Shown here piece after piece: positions 19,498 through 27,999 of a stretch of DNA of 64,000 nucleotides. Under the pieces are notes generated by a model. The model was not told the origin of the DNA and searched no databases. It saw nothing but the letters and a program-made list of their open reading frames with translations. A program made the translations under genes and the position numbers. Origin of the DNA: Gracilibacillus orientalis (GTDB lineage Bacteria > Bacillota > Bacilli > Bacillales > Amphibacillaceae). Location of the stretch: contig NZ_FOTR01000003.1 in assembly GCF_900114645.1 (NCBI RefSeq), forward strand, positions 124,001 to 188,000, read 5' to 3'. Position 1 is the stretch's first letter; every line of letters starts with the position of its first letter.

Positions 19498-19528
19498 TGG
19501 CTCGTTATTATTGGAAAAAAACGAGCCA
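19498..19528 (-). terminator. Hairpin between binding-protein and mannosidase genes, possible attenuator
   Basis: A perfect 9-base stem, TGGCTCGTT (19498-19506) with AACGAGCCA (19520-19528), lies 20 bases after the binding-protein stop. On the transcribed minus strand the six T lie in the loop, and the tail after the stem is poor in T. I read it as a partial terminator or RNA-stabilising hairpin that keeps binding-protein transcript above enzyme transcript. Confidence 0.55.
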
Positions 19529-19547
19529 CATATGTTATAAATTAAAA

Positions 19548-21164
19548 CTAACTATCTTCCCAACGATCATAAGCGTCTTGATGGATTTGAATATACTGTT
19601 CAATATTCATATTTTCGATTGTTTGAATATATTCATCCCATTTAGAAAGAGGTTCTACACCAGTAATGAATTTTGCTTCCATTTGTTCTACATATGATTC
19701 CAAATCTACTTCAATTGTATTTATCGTATCTTGTTCTTCATCTGATAAATATACTAAAGGAAATGCCGTTTCTGCATATGGATCAACTTTTTCTTGTGTT
19801 TCCTTTTCGATAAACAAATCAAAATCTGACCTTGGTGCATTTTCAACTACATCAACTAACATAGGCGTTGTAATGCCGTATGCTGGTGTAAGGGATCCAC
19901 GGTAGTCCTCACTACTTTCATACTCTTCCGGAACTTCTAAAAATTCCCTTTGCCCATCTTCTCCTTCTTCCCATAAGTAACCTTCTGGGCCTTGATCAAA
20001 ATAATCTCTACCCTCTTGCGAGTATAAATAATCAATCCATCTCATAGAAGCTTCAGGATGCTGATTATTATTCGTAATAGCAAAGGCACCTCTACTAATG
20101 CCGGGGTTACCTGGTAAAACAATTTCAGGAGAAACATCACTTGTTAATGGATGGTACATTGGATTATTGATTGCCTCTCCCTCCGTCTCACCTGTTGTAA
20201 AGAAAGAGAACCAATCTGGGAATAATCCTAATCGATCTTCTTGACCTTTTGCTTTCTTTTGTTCATCTGCCTGTGAGAAAGTCTCAGGATCTAGTAACTC
20301 TTCTTCGTATAATTTATTCATATAGGTTAAGTATTCTTTGTAGTTTTCTGTCATAGGTGCATAACGCGCTTCGCCATTCACTTCTTCCATTCCCCATTCT
20401 TTCATTCCAAATGCAGCCAAAAACCACCTTCTTGTACTATTCATTTGAACATCTGTTAATGGAATTTCGTCTGCTTCACCATTTCCGTTAGGATCCTCCG
20501 TTTTAAAGCGAACTAATAATTCATATAATTCTTCCGTAGTTTTTGGTAATTCCTCCACACCTAATGCATCCAACCATGTTCCGTTATACCACATTGGTCC
20601 CGCAGGCCAAGCAGCGGTAGGATGCTGGTTAATAGCAGGTAGAGCGTATATATGTCCATCTGTTGTTGTAATAGATCTTTTGATTTCAGGATTTTCTTCC
20701 ATTAATGCTTTAAAATTAGGTGCATATTCATCAATTAAATCTTCTAAAGGTTGTAAAATACCTTGTTGTCCATAATCTACTTCCATACCTGGTGTTAGAT
20801 CTCCTGTTCCAGCTCCGAAAATAATATCAGCGATATCACCACTTGCAAATGCTAAGTTCAATTTTGTTTGAAAATCACTTAATGGTGGTGTATCATACTC
20901 AAAATAAATATTTGTTTTTTCTGAGTATTGCTGTAATGTTGGCATATCCTCCCATTCAGCTAACCCTGTACCTGGTGCCATTAGTGACAATGTAATTTCT
21001 TCGTCTACTATCGGATAATCTTCTTTATTTACATTAACGTCTGATGACGATGATTCATCGTTTTCTTTATTATCGTCATCCCCTGTAGTCTCATCATCAC
21101 TACATCCAACAATAAATGCACAACATATAAAACTTATTAATAAATACCATAGTTTTTTCCTCAT
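19548..21164 (-). CDS. Extracellular solute-binding lipoprotein, LplA-like
   Basis: 538 residues. A lipoprotein signal (MRKKLW, hydrophobic stretch, FIVGC with Cys21) is followed by an acidic Ser/Asp linker, then a family-1 carbohydrate-binding fold: LSLMAPGTGLAEW, LNLAFASGDIADIIFGAG, DGHIYALPAIN. Length and motifs match LplA/YtcQ-type oligosaccharide binders, anchored outside the membrane. It works with the two permeases encoded just upstream. No ATPase gene is near, so a shared MsmX-like ATPase probably drives import. GAGGGG precedes the ATG. The expected ligand is a mannose-containing oligosaccharide, inferred from the enzymes downstream. Confidence 0.9.
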   Translation of the reverse strand: MRKKLWYLLISFICCAFIVGCSDDETTGDDDNKENDESSSSDVNVNKEDYPIVDEEITLSLMAPGTGLAEWEDMPTLQQYSEKTNIYFEYDTPPLSDFQTKLNLAFASGDIADIIFGAGTGDLTPGMEVDYGQQGILQPLEDLIDEYAPNFKALMEENPEIKRSITTTDGHIYALPAINQHPTAAWPAGPMWYNGTWLDALGVEELPKTTEELYELLVRFKTEDPNGNGEADEIPLTDVQMNSTRRWFLAAFGMKEWGMEEVNGEARYAPMTENYKEYLTYMNKLYEEELLDPETFSQADEQKKAKGQEDRLGLFPDWFSFFTTGETEGEAINNPMYHPLTSDVSPEIVLPGNPGISRGAFAITNNNQHPEASMRWIDYLYSQEGRDYFDQGPEGYLWEEGEDGQREFLEVPEEYESSEDYRGSLTPAYGITTPMLVDVVENAPRSDFDLFIEKETQEKVDPYAETAFPLVYLSDEEQDTINTIEVDLESYVEQMEAKFITGVEPLSKWDEYIQTIENMNIEQYIQIHQDAYDRWEDS

Positions 21165-21249
21165 TACTTAACCCCTCTCTTTTTGTTAAATAAAGTGATT
21201 CCAGTGAACATTGGTCAAATTATATAATATGAACCACCCCCTTAATATA

Positions 21250-21394
21250 AAGTGAGACTTTCATCAGTGGGGGGTTTTGTCCCCTCACTGGTGATTAGTT
21301 AAATTTATCAGGGTGTTAGCGTCCGTTATCCCCCACTTAGCTTTTTTGATTTACTCGAACCTTGAAGGGGGTTTTACGGACGATTAGCACCGTG
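21250..21394 (-). repeat. Dispersed structured intergenic repeat, copy A (longest)
   Basis: This stretch between the permease and binding-protein genes has two self-complementary parts. TTACGGACGATTAGCACC (21373-21390) pairs imperfectly with GGTGTTAGCGTCCGTTA (21312-21328), and CAGTG plus G-run (from 21265) pairs with a C-run plus CACTG (to 21290). Its 21281-21363 half reappears at 56004-56085, and its two ends are joined in a short copy at 57075-57122. No protein is encoded. It could be a REP- or MITE-like element or a structured RNA affecting the permease/binding-protein junction. Confidence 0.75.
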
Positions 21395-21412
21395 ATAAAG
21401 TAAGACTTCTTT

Positions 21413-22318
21413 TTATCCTTTAAGTGATCCAATCATAACGCCTTTGACGAAATACTTTTGTAAGAATGGATACACAATAATAACTGGTAGTGATGAAACA
21501 ATCATTACCCCATATTTAATGATGGCTGCTAATTGTTGATTACTATGAATCAATTGTGCTGCTTCTCCTGTCATTGTGGTGTTATTAGAAGACATATCTT
21601 GTAAAACTAATATTTCCCTTAGTACCAACTGCAGTGGAAATAAATCACGATCTGAAATATAAATCAAGGCATTAAAGTAACCATTCCAATGACCAACTCC
21701 ATAGAAAAGTGCCATTACAGCAATAATTGGGGCTGATAAAGGTAGAATAATTTTAAAAAACAATTTAAAATTGGATGCTCCATCAATCGTTGCAGCTTCT
21801 TCCAATCCTTTTGGTATCGTAGATTGGAAAAACACCCTAGCAATTACGATATTCCACACAGCCGCGGCATTAGGTAACACCATTGCCCAGATCGTATCAA
21901 TTAACCCTAGATCTCTTACTACTAAATAAGTTGGAATTAACCCACCGGTAAAAAACATAGTTAATACAAACAAAGCAGTAAACAATCCTCTCCCATAGAA
22001 ATCCTTTCTTGATAAAGCATAAGCAGCAGGAATTGTAACCAAGAGGTTAATTAGTGTACCTAAGCCTGTATACACAACAGTCATTAAGTATCCTCGCCAA
22101 ATCGAATCATTTCCAAAAATTAATCGATAACCCTCAAAGGTAATATCTTTCGGAAGCAACCACATTTTCCCCGAATTCACATATGTAGGATTGCTTATAG
22201 AAGCACTAATGATATAAATTAGTGGGTAAAGTACGACTATCAACGCAATAGTTAAACAAAGATAGACAAAGAATTTAAACACCTTATCGGCTTTCGCTTC
22301 ATACAAATTTGAATCCAT
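21413..22318 (-). CDS. Carbohydrate ABC transporter permease, LplC/YtcP-like
   Basis: 301 residues, six predicted membrane helices starting at FFVYLCLTIALIVVLYPLIY. The EAA loop EAATIDGASNFKLFFKI LPLSAP-type motif (near 180-205) is the contact site for the ATPase subunit. SASISNPTYVNSGKMWLLP near the N-terminus is typical of the LplC group, which imports oligosaccharides. AAGGGAGG lies before the ATG, and 17 bases separate it from the LplB-like gene. It pairs with that gene and the binding protein downstream. Confidence 0.93.
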   Translation of the reverse strand: MDSNLYEAKADKVFKFFVYLCLTIALIVVLYPLIYIISASISNPTYVNSGKMWLLPKDITFEGYRLIFGNDSIWRGYLMTVVYTGLGTLINLLVTIPAAYALSRKDFYGRGLFTALFVLTMFFTGGLIPTYLVVRDLGLIDTIWAMVLPNAAAVWNIVIARVFFQSTIPKGLEEAATIDGASNFKLFFKIILPLSAPIIAVMALFYGVGHWNGYFNALIYISDRDLFPLQLVLREILVLQDMSSNNTTMTGEAAQLIHSNQQLAAIIKYGVMIVSSLPVIIVYPFLQKYFVKGVMIGSLKG

Positions 22319-22335
22319 TTTCTATAGAACCTCCC

Positions 22336-23301
22336 TTACCATAAGCTTGTTTCACTTGTTTTTCGGGCAATCTGGTTAACAGCAATTAGTAAGATTGCAT
22401 TGATGATTGCATTAAACAAACCAACCGCGGCTGCAAAACTATATTGCGCATCTAATAAACCAGCTTGATAAACAAAAGTTGCTATTACATCCGATGCTTC
22501 TAGATTTAAAGGGTTTTGTAATAGTAATATTTTTTCAAAACCTAATGCCATAATATTACCTAAATTCATAATTAAAAGAATAACCATGGTCGGCACTAGA
22601 GTTGGAATATTAATGTACATAATTCTCTGAAATCTTGATGCCCCGTCCACTATGGCTGCTTCATGTTGTTGAGGATCTACTCCAGATAATGCAGCAAGAT
22701 AAATAATCGTCCCCCAACCAGTGCTTTGCCATACACCTGAAAGGACATATACGGTTTTAAACCATTTCGGATCAGTCATAAAACTAATAGGTTCGAAACC
22801 AAAGAATTGTATGATGTGGTTAATAATACCTGTTGTTGGTGATAAGAAGGCAATAATCATACCTGAAATAACCACTACTGAAATAAAATGAGGTGCATAT
22901 GTAACGGTTTGAACGGTCCTTTTATATAACCCATCTTTTACTTCATTTAATAATAACGCCAAAATAATAGGTAGAGGAAAACCAACAACTAATTCATAAA
23001 TACTAATTCCTAAAGTATTTTTCAAAAGATCCCAAAAGTAATAGGAATTAAAGAATCTTTCAAAGTGTTTTAGTCCTACCCATTCACTTCCTAAAAATCC
23101 TAATGATGGAACATAATCTTTAAAAGCAATTTGGATTCCATACATCGGTACATAATGAAAGATAATAAAATACAACAATGCTGGTAATATAAAAATATAC
23201 AATTGCCAATTTTGTAGAATTTTTTTTAGTCTAGACTTTTTCACTTTCGTGAGATTTATTTCATCTTTTGATTTGTTGGTGATTGTTGTTCCTAAACTCA
23301 T
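22336..23301 (-). CDS. Carbohydrate ABC transporter permease, LplB-like
   Basis: 321 residues, with a short cytoplasmic N-terminus and six helices. The EAA motif EAAIVDGASRFQRIMYINIP occurs near 210. MPMYGIQIAFKDY-like VPMYGIQIAFKDYVP is characteristic of LplB permeases for complex saccharides. AAAAGGAGG precedes the start. It is the first gene of the long glycan operon: a terminator ends the unit upstream at 23423-23459 and a cre-like site lies 66 bases before the start. Confidence 0.93.
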   Translation of the reverse strand: MSLGTTITNKSKDEINLTKVKKSRLKKILQNWQLYIFILPALLYFIIFHYVPMYGIQIAFKDYVPSLGFLGSEWVGLKHFERFFNSYYFWDLLKNTLGISIYELVVGFPLPIILALLLNEVKDGLYKRTVQTVTYAPHFISVVVISGMIIAFLSPTTGIINHIIQFFGFEPISFMTDPKWFKTVYVLSGVWQSTGWGTIIYLAALSGVDPQQHEAAIVDGASRFQRIMYINIPTLVPTMVILLIMNLGNIMALGFEKILLLQNPLNLEASDVIATFVYQAGLLDAQYSFAAAVGLFNAIINAILLIAVNQIARKTSETSLW

Positions 23302-23366
23302 GTAGCACTTTCCTCCTTTTTTGTTGTGTTTTTGTTTGTATAACTGTTTTCATCATAAACAACTTA

Positions 23367-23380
23367 AGAAAGCGCTATCA
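23367..23380 (-). promoter_or_regulatory. Candidate CcpA cre site for the glycan operon
   Basis: AGAAAGCGCTATCA fits the cre consensus TGWAARCGYTWNCW except for the first base. It lies between a weak candidate promoter on the minus strand (ATGACA near 23395-23400, with an AT-rich -10 about 17 bases on) and the first gene at 23301, a usual position for carbon catabolite repression. It was judged by eye only. Confidence 0.6.
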
Positions 23381-23422
23381 ATATGTAGTTTTAATTTTCT
23401 ATTGTCATTATTCGCACTATAC

Positions 23423-23459
23423 AAAAAGAAAACCCTTGCTAATCAAGGGTTTTCTTTTT
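23423..23459 (-). terminator. Strong bidirectional hairpin terminator
   Basis: A 16-base perfect inverted repeat (23423-23438 and 23444-23459) with CCCTTG/CAAGGG at its core, flanked by A and T runs. It closes the unit ending with the oxidoreductase at 23608 and isolates the glycan operon downstream. Apart from this and the cre site, the 23302-23607 gap shows no gene. Confidence 0.9.
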
Positions 23460-23607
23460 AATTAATATGTGAAATTCATTTGATATGTAGAACTTGACAA
23501 TCGGTCTAATACTTTAGCACATAAGCTTTGATAAGCCTAATAAAAAGTTAAACTTTGAAATACTTTAAGACTTATTATTCAAAATCCCTTTTATAACTAT
23601 TGGACTT

Positions 23608-24615
23608 TTATTTAATATCACTCCACTTAACTTTTTGTCCCATAGCATTGGAAAGAGCGGCAGCTTGATTAACAGTAGTTAAATTAAGAATATCCTCTTT
23701 TGTGATTGTTGACTCTATACGATGTTTTATCGACTGAATCCATTGTTCCATGGGCATTAATAAAGGACTTGGTAGTTCATCAACTGGCATCCATATATTG
23801 TCTGTATTATTAGCTCTGAGTTTGACTTTTTCATCTTCGATCAATAATGTTCCTTCTGTTCCATATAGTTCGAGTTGAAATGGACTCCCACTCGAAAGAA
23901 AACTAGTTTCTGCGACACCTAACACACCGGACTCATATGCGATTGTTACCACTGCATTATCATCTACATCATATGCATCTCCAATAGATTGGAGAATAGC
24001 TGATACTTCTTTTATTGCTCCCCCTGCCAAGCGATTTGTTAAATAAATTGGATGTGCACCTAAATCAATTAATGCACCGCCGCCACTTTGCTCTTTATTA
24101 AAGAAATAATCTGGTAACCAGCCTAAGGAGCTGTTGGCTGAAGGAACCGCCCCATTATGCGCAAATCGGCAACGAATAAATGTTAACCTGCCAAGTAATC
24201 CTCTATCTAACACATCTTGAGCATATAAATAATAACTATTCGTTAAACGTGGTAAGGAAACCATTAACCGTATACCATTATTCTCCACTACATTCATTAT
24301 TTCATGACAATCTTGTTTAGTAAAAGCTAAAACCTTTTCTGTGAAAATATGCTTTTTATATTGTGCTGCTTTAATGATGACTTTTTTATGTAGATTAGTC
24401 GGTGTATTAACTATTACTCCATCTACCCTATCATTTGATAATACTTTATCTAATTCTGCCTCAAAAGGAACCCCAAGTTCTTTAGCCCATTGTTTCCCAC
24501 GCTCTAAATCTTCATCCCATACCATAGTAATGGTTATGTCATCATTTCCTCTAACTTGATTTGCGTAATCATCAGCATGCACATGCCATCTACTCAACAA
24601 AGCTACATTTAACAA
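23608..24615 (-). CDS. Gfo/Idh/MocA family oxidoreductase with altered EKP motif
   Basis: 335 residues; TTG start with AAAGGAGG 8 bases upstream. The Rossmann loop is VALLSRWHVHADDY, the SxxHxHA variant also found in the 6587-7573 protein. The catalytic motif reads IFTEKVLAF, so lysine is kept but the following proline is valine. EQSGGGALIDLGAHPIYLTN carries the usual second motif, with Pro and Tyr where His-Asp is common. Some activity loss or change is possible. It follows the membrane AraC regulator by about 250 bases and ends at a strong terminator, so it belongs to that unit, not the glycan operon. Confidence 0.82.
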   Translation of the reverse strand: MLNVALLSRWHVHADDYANQVRGNDDITITMVWDEDLERGKQWAKELGVPFEAELDKVLSNDRVDGVIVNTPTNLHKKVIIKAAQYKKHIFTEKVLAFTKQDCHEIMNVVENNGIRLMVSLPRLTNSYYLYAQDVLDRGLLGRLTFIRCRFAHNGAVPSANSSLGWLPDYFFNKEQSGGGALIDLGAHPIYLTNRLAGGAIKEVSAILQSIGDAYDVDDNAVVTIAYESGVLGVAETSFLSSGSPFQLELYGTEGTLLIEDEKVKLRANNTDNIWMPVDELPSPLLMPMEQWIQSIKHRIESTITKEDILNLTTVNQAAALSNAMGQKVKWSDIK

Positions 24616-24861
24616 TTTATATTCCTCCTTTTAAATGATAGATCTTAATTGCTCTATTATTGAGGACTGAAATAATAATCACAATATGTTAAAACTCTAA
24701 TTTATATGTGATCCTTGATAATACTAATTTCGCTAATGAACAGACTAGTTAGACTATCACAACAGGAATATGCCAAACTTTTATTGGGAAACAAATTTAT
24801 TTTAGTTGGTTGAAAAAAATCCAACTTATAGGTCAACTCCTTCAATTTAGAAACAAGAGGT

Positions 24862-27111
24862 TCAATTATTAGCAGGTTCCGTGTAAACCTGCCGATATTT
24901 CCCTGGCGTGATTCCAATCTCGTTCTTAAATTTACGAGTAAAATTTGCCACATCTTTATAACCTACATCTAGCACAATTGCCTTGATGGGTTTATCCGTT
25001 TCGACTAACTGAGTCTTTACTTCTTCCATGCGTAAATACTGCACATATTGTTTAAAGGTATAGCCGGTTTGTTCTTTAATAAATCGACTGACATACGAAG
25101 CTGACAATCGAAATTCAATTGCTATTTTTTCTAGCGATAGATCATAAAGACCATAATGGTTATGCAAATACTCAATAATATCATATTTAAGTTGTTCATT
25201 ATGACTCTTCTTATTCTCATTCACTTCCTTGCATGCATGAAAGACTAAGTCATTCAGTCGCTCAAATAATTGCTCTATAGTCTGGAAGTCAAAAATTTGT
25301 TCACATGTTTTTTTTGATGGGTTAACACCTATATCTGTGATAGTTTTAATAACTGTATTGATAATATCGAAGCATATTGCTTTTAAAAAGGACAAAGATA
25401 ATTCATTTTGTTGTAAATTATCAAAAACCGAAAACAATGCTTCTTTAGCAACTTGACTATCTCCCTGCTTAATACTTTGAACAATTTTCAACAAATCCTC
25501 TTTAGGATACCCTACATCACATTCCTTTTCTTCTTTAATATTTTCAAAATAAATGCAACTTCCCTGACTATAAAAATATTTATGCTCTAATGCTACTAAT
25601 GCTTCAATATAGGACCTGTTAATCATAGTAGTTTTTTCACAAATTGTTCCTATGCCTATCATCGGTTTAATTCCCGTTATTTCTTTTATATCTTGTTTTA
25701 ATTGCTTTACAAACTCATTACGCTTTGCTTGAGCCATTGATTGATCGCCATTAATTTTCACAACTAGAGCAATTGCATCCATATATAATAAATCGATACC
25801 ATATGCTGTAACATCTGCTAGTATAATATTAGTAAATAATTCATAAATAGTTTCTCGCTCTGTTATTTTTTCCTTAGATAATTGTTGCTTCTCCAAAGAA
25901 ATAATCATGGAACAATAATAATCACCATGAATATCAAGATATAATGTTTCATTATATCTATTAATTTCCTCTTCACTATTAAAATCACCTTTAATAATCT
26001 TAGTTAAAAATTGATCCTTTGCAAAAGTTTGGTGTTTAAATATTGTTTCACTAAGCATTTCATGGTCTTCAAAAACAGAGGTAACGGTCCTCTTTATAGT
26101 ATCTAGTTCATTAATTCCTTTTAACTCCAATTTCCTGTTATTGCTTACAGAATCGAATAAAGATCTGATTGGTTGATACTGCTTTTTGGCAAGTACAATG
26201 GCTAAAATACTACCAACAATAAACAAACTAAGGCACAATACGATCATTATCGTTATTGTATTAGATAACCGTTCAAAGAACTGATCGGTTTCCATCATAA
26301 TAATAAATTTCCATCCTGTTATATCGGACTCTACAGTAGCAAGTGAATACTTATTTCCATTTAACTCAACAGTATTTACCTCTCCATAACTGTTATTTTC
26401 AATATTTATTGAGTTGCTGTCTATATTTTCATCTTTTATCGTCGAGGCAATAATTTGATTTTGTTCAGATATTATATAAGCATTGCCCTTAAAATCGCTC
26501 ATCGTATTTGCTATTAATTCATTGATTGTACGATCTTTAATAAGATAAACAACCGTTCCATAGCTATTGTTATTGTCTAAAGTTAAAGGAAAAAAGTATG
26601 TAATATAATGGTTGTTTTTGTCTCGATTCGATAATTGATCAACAACAGTATTAATTGGTATATTTGTTTGCAAGCTATCTAATAAATGGTTATTATCCCA
26701 ATTATAAAATTGGTATTTTCTGATTAAGGAAGGAACTGTATAGGAACCTTCCGAAGAATAAATAAGATCATTACCATGGTAATATATTAAAATTTCTTCA
26801 ATGATTGAACTGTTTGCCTTATATTTCTTCAATTCATCAATAGCTTCTAAACCATAATATTCATGGTTAAGCATATATGGTGTTAACCTCGGGTCATACG
26901 CTATTCGATTGGCAATTGTTTCTAATTCACTTACCCTTTCGTTTGTAAGTGTTGCAACTTGCTCTAATTTACTTAAATTTGACTGTTCTATTTCTTCCTT
27001 TAGATTAGAAACAGAGCTCAAATAAATAATGGAACTCATTACAATAAAAGGGACCAAAAATACAACTAAATAAGAAACAATATATTTTATTAACAATTTA
27101 GATTTGATCAT
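24862..27111 (-). CDS. Membrane-bound AraC-family regulator with extracellular sensor, YesS-like
   Basis: 749 residues. Helix 1 (about 8-30, IKYIVSYLVVFLVPFIVM), an extracellular Cache-like region to about 280, helix 2 (ITIMIVLCLSLFIVGSILAIVLA), a cytoplasmic linker region, and a C-terminal AraC double helix-turn-helix (about 650-745: LEKIAIEFRLSASYVSRFIKE and VLDVGYKDVANFTRKFK). Such proteins sense extracellular sugars and activate nearby uptake and hydrolase genes. GGAGGGG precedes the ATG. A DUF624 gene lies 42 bases upstream. Likely targets are the glycan operon that begins at 23301 or the transporter operon at 28-33 kb; the ligand is unknown. Confidence 0.88.
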   Translation of the reverse strand: MIKSKLLIKYIVSYLVVFLVPFIVMSSIIYLSSVSNLKEEIEQSNLSKLEQVATLTNERVSELETIANRIAYDPRLTPYMLNHEYYGLEAIDELKKYKANSSIIEEILIYYHGNDLIYSSEGSYTVPSLIRKYQFYNWDNNHLLDSLQTNIPINTVVDQLSNRDKNNHYITYFFPLTLDNNNSYGTVVYLIKDRTINELIANTMSDFKGNAYIISEQNQIIASTIKDENIDSNSINIENNSYGEVNTVELNGNKYSLATVESDITGWKFIIMMETDQFFERLSNTITIMIVLCLSLFIVGSILAIVLAKKQYQPIRSLFDSVSNNRKLELKGINELDTIKRTVTSVFEDHEMLSETIFKHQTFAKDQFLTKIIKGDFNSEEEINRYNETLYLDIHGDYYCSMIISLEKQQLSKEKITERETIYELFTNIILADVTAYGIDLLYMDAIALVVKINGDQSMAQAKRNEFVKQLKQDIKEITGIKPMIGIGTICEKTTMINRSYIEALVALEHKYFYSQGSCIYFENIKEEKECDVGYPKEDLLKIVQSIKQGDSQVAKEALFSVFDNLQQNELSLSFLKAICFDIINTVIKTITDIGVNPSKKTCEQIFDFQTIEQLFERLNDLVFHACKEVNENKKSHNEQLKYDIIEYLHNHYGLYDLSLEKIAIEFRLSASYVSRFIKEQTGYTFKQYVQYLRMEEVKTQLVETDKPIKAIVLDVGYKDVANFTRKFKNEIGITPGKYRQVYTEPANN

Positions 27112-27153
27112 AGCATAGCCCCTCCATGAAGTACTAAACCAGCAAAAGTCTTA

Positions 27154-27801
27154 TTATAATGCACTTACACTTTCGTTTTGTATCCGCTTTCTTTTATCTT
27201 CTATCAAAATACAGGCACGATAGGAAAACCATACAATTGGGTATAATGTCAAAGATGCTCCCATAAACACTGTGAAAATTGGCAGTATATTATATAAATA
27301 ATATAATGGTAATAAAGTTATTATCATTGCTATTGACTCAACTGGTCGAGCTAAACCTATGAATAATGCTTGTTTAAAGTATTGAAAGAACTTCAGGTCA
27401 TATCGAATATACACCGTTTGGAAATGAATTAAACTAACAATAAACAGCACAATTAATATGATAAGAAAACTATGGAAATAAAAGGACTGAATAAATTGTT
27501 TAGATATGTAGTAATCTGCATAAAGAAATAACCCTATAGATCCCCAGATCAGACCAAAACCATTCGCTTTCAAAAAATTTGTTCTGTAAAAATGCCAGAA
27601 TTGTCTTATGATTGGTATGTCAAAACCTTGTACAAACCATTTATGAATGATATAAACCGTTGCCAACGTTGCCGGTACTACTCCGAAAATGCCTAAACCC
27701 AGAAGACTAAAAACAAGCCAAAGCAAATGCAGTAACATAATTTTACCTAACCAATTACCAAAGCTATATAGATATTCGAGAAATCCATTTAAATAAGACA
27801 C
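27154..27801 (-). CDS. YesL-like membrane protein (DUF624)
   Basis: 215 residues, GTG start after GGGGGG. About five hydrophobic helices with the DUF624 pattern: LLHLLWLVFSLLGLGIFGVVPA, then KWFVQGFDIPIIRQFWHFYRTNFLKANGFG. In bacilli, YesL-like proteins are encoded with sugar-responsive AraC regulators and ABC importers; their role is unknown. It is 42 bases before the AraC regulator gene, probably the first gene of that unit. A paralogue lies at 29162-29791. Confidence 0.85.
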   Translation of the reverse strand: MSYLNGFLEYLYSFGNWLGKIMLLHLLWLVFSLLGLGIFGVVPATLATVYIIHKWFVQGFDIPIIRQFWHFYRTNFLKANGFGLIWGSIGLFLYADYYISKQFIQSFYFHSFLIILIVLFIVSLIHFQTVYIRYDLKFFQYFKQALFIGLARPVESIAMIITLLPLYYLYNILPIFTVFMGASLTLYPIVWFSYRACILIEDKRKRIQNESVSAL

Positions 27802-27950
27802 ACTAATCCCCCCATCTATTTGATTCTATAAATTAATGATACAGAAAAAACCCCAAAAAGGAAAGCCCTTACATTTGTTTGTATTTCTGTTATTAAATCC
27901 CCTGGAGCATTTACTATTTTACATTTCTTCTTAATAGATCCTATTCAAAA

Positions 27951-27981
27951 ATAAGCATGGAAGCTAAACCTCCATGCTTAT
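27951..27981 (-). terminator. Terminator after the DUF2264 gene
   Basis: An 11-base perfect stem, ATAAGCATGGA (27951-27961) with TCCATGCTTAT (27971-27981), has T-runs on either side, 18 bases after the DUF2264 stop. It ends the second transporter operon before the DUF624/AraC unit. Confidence 0.88.
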
Positions 27982-27999
27982 TTTTAACGTATGTAACAA

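Noticed and set aside
24804-24826. AGTTGG/CCAACT hairpin after the AraC regulator
   Set aside because: Only six paired bases and a poor tail; not enough to call a terminator.
24702-24953. 83-codon minus-strand ORF overlapping the end of the AraC regulator
   Set aside because: It is another frame of the AraC helix-turn-helix coding region with an AT-rich tail; no ribosome site.
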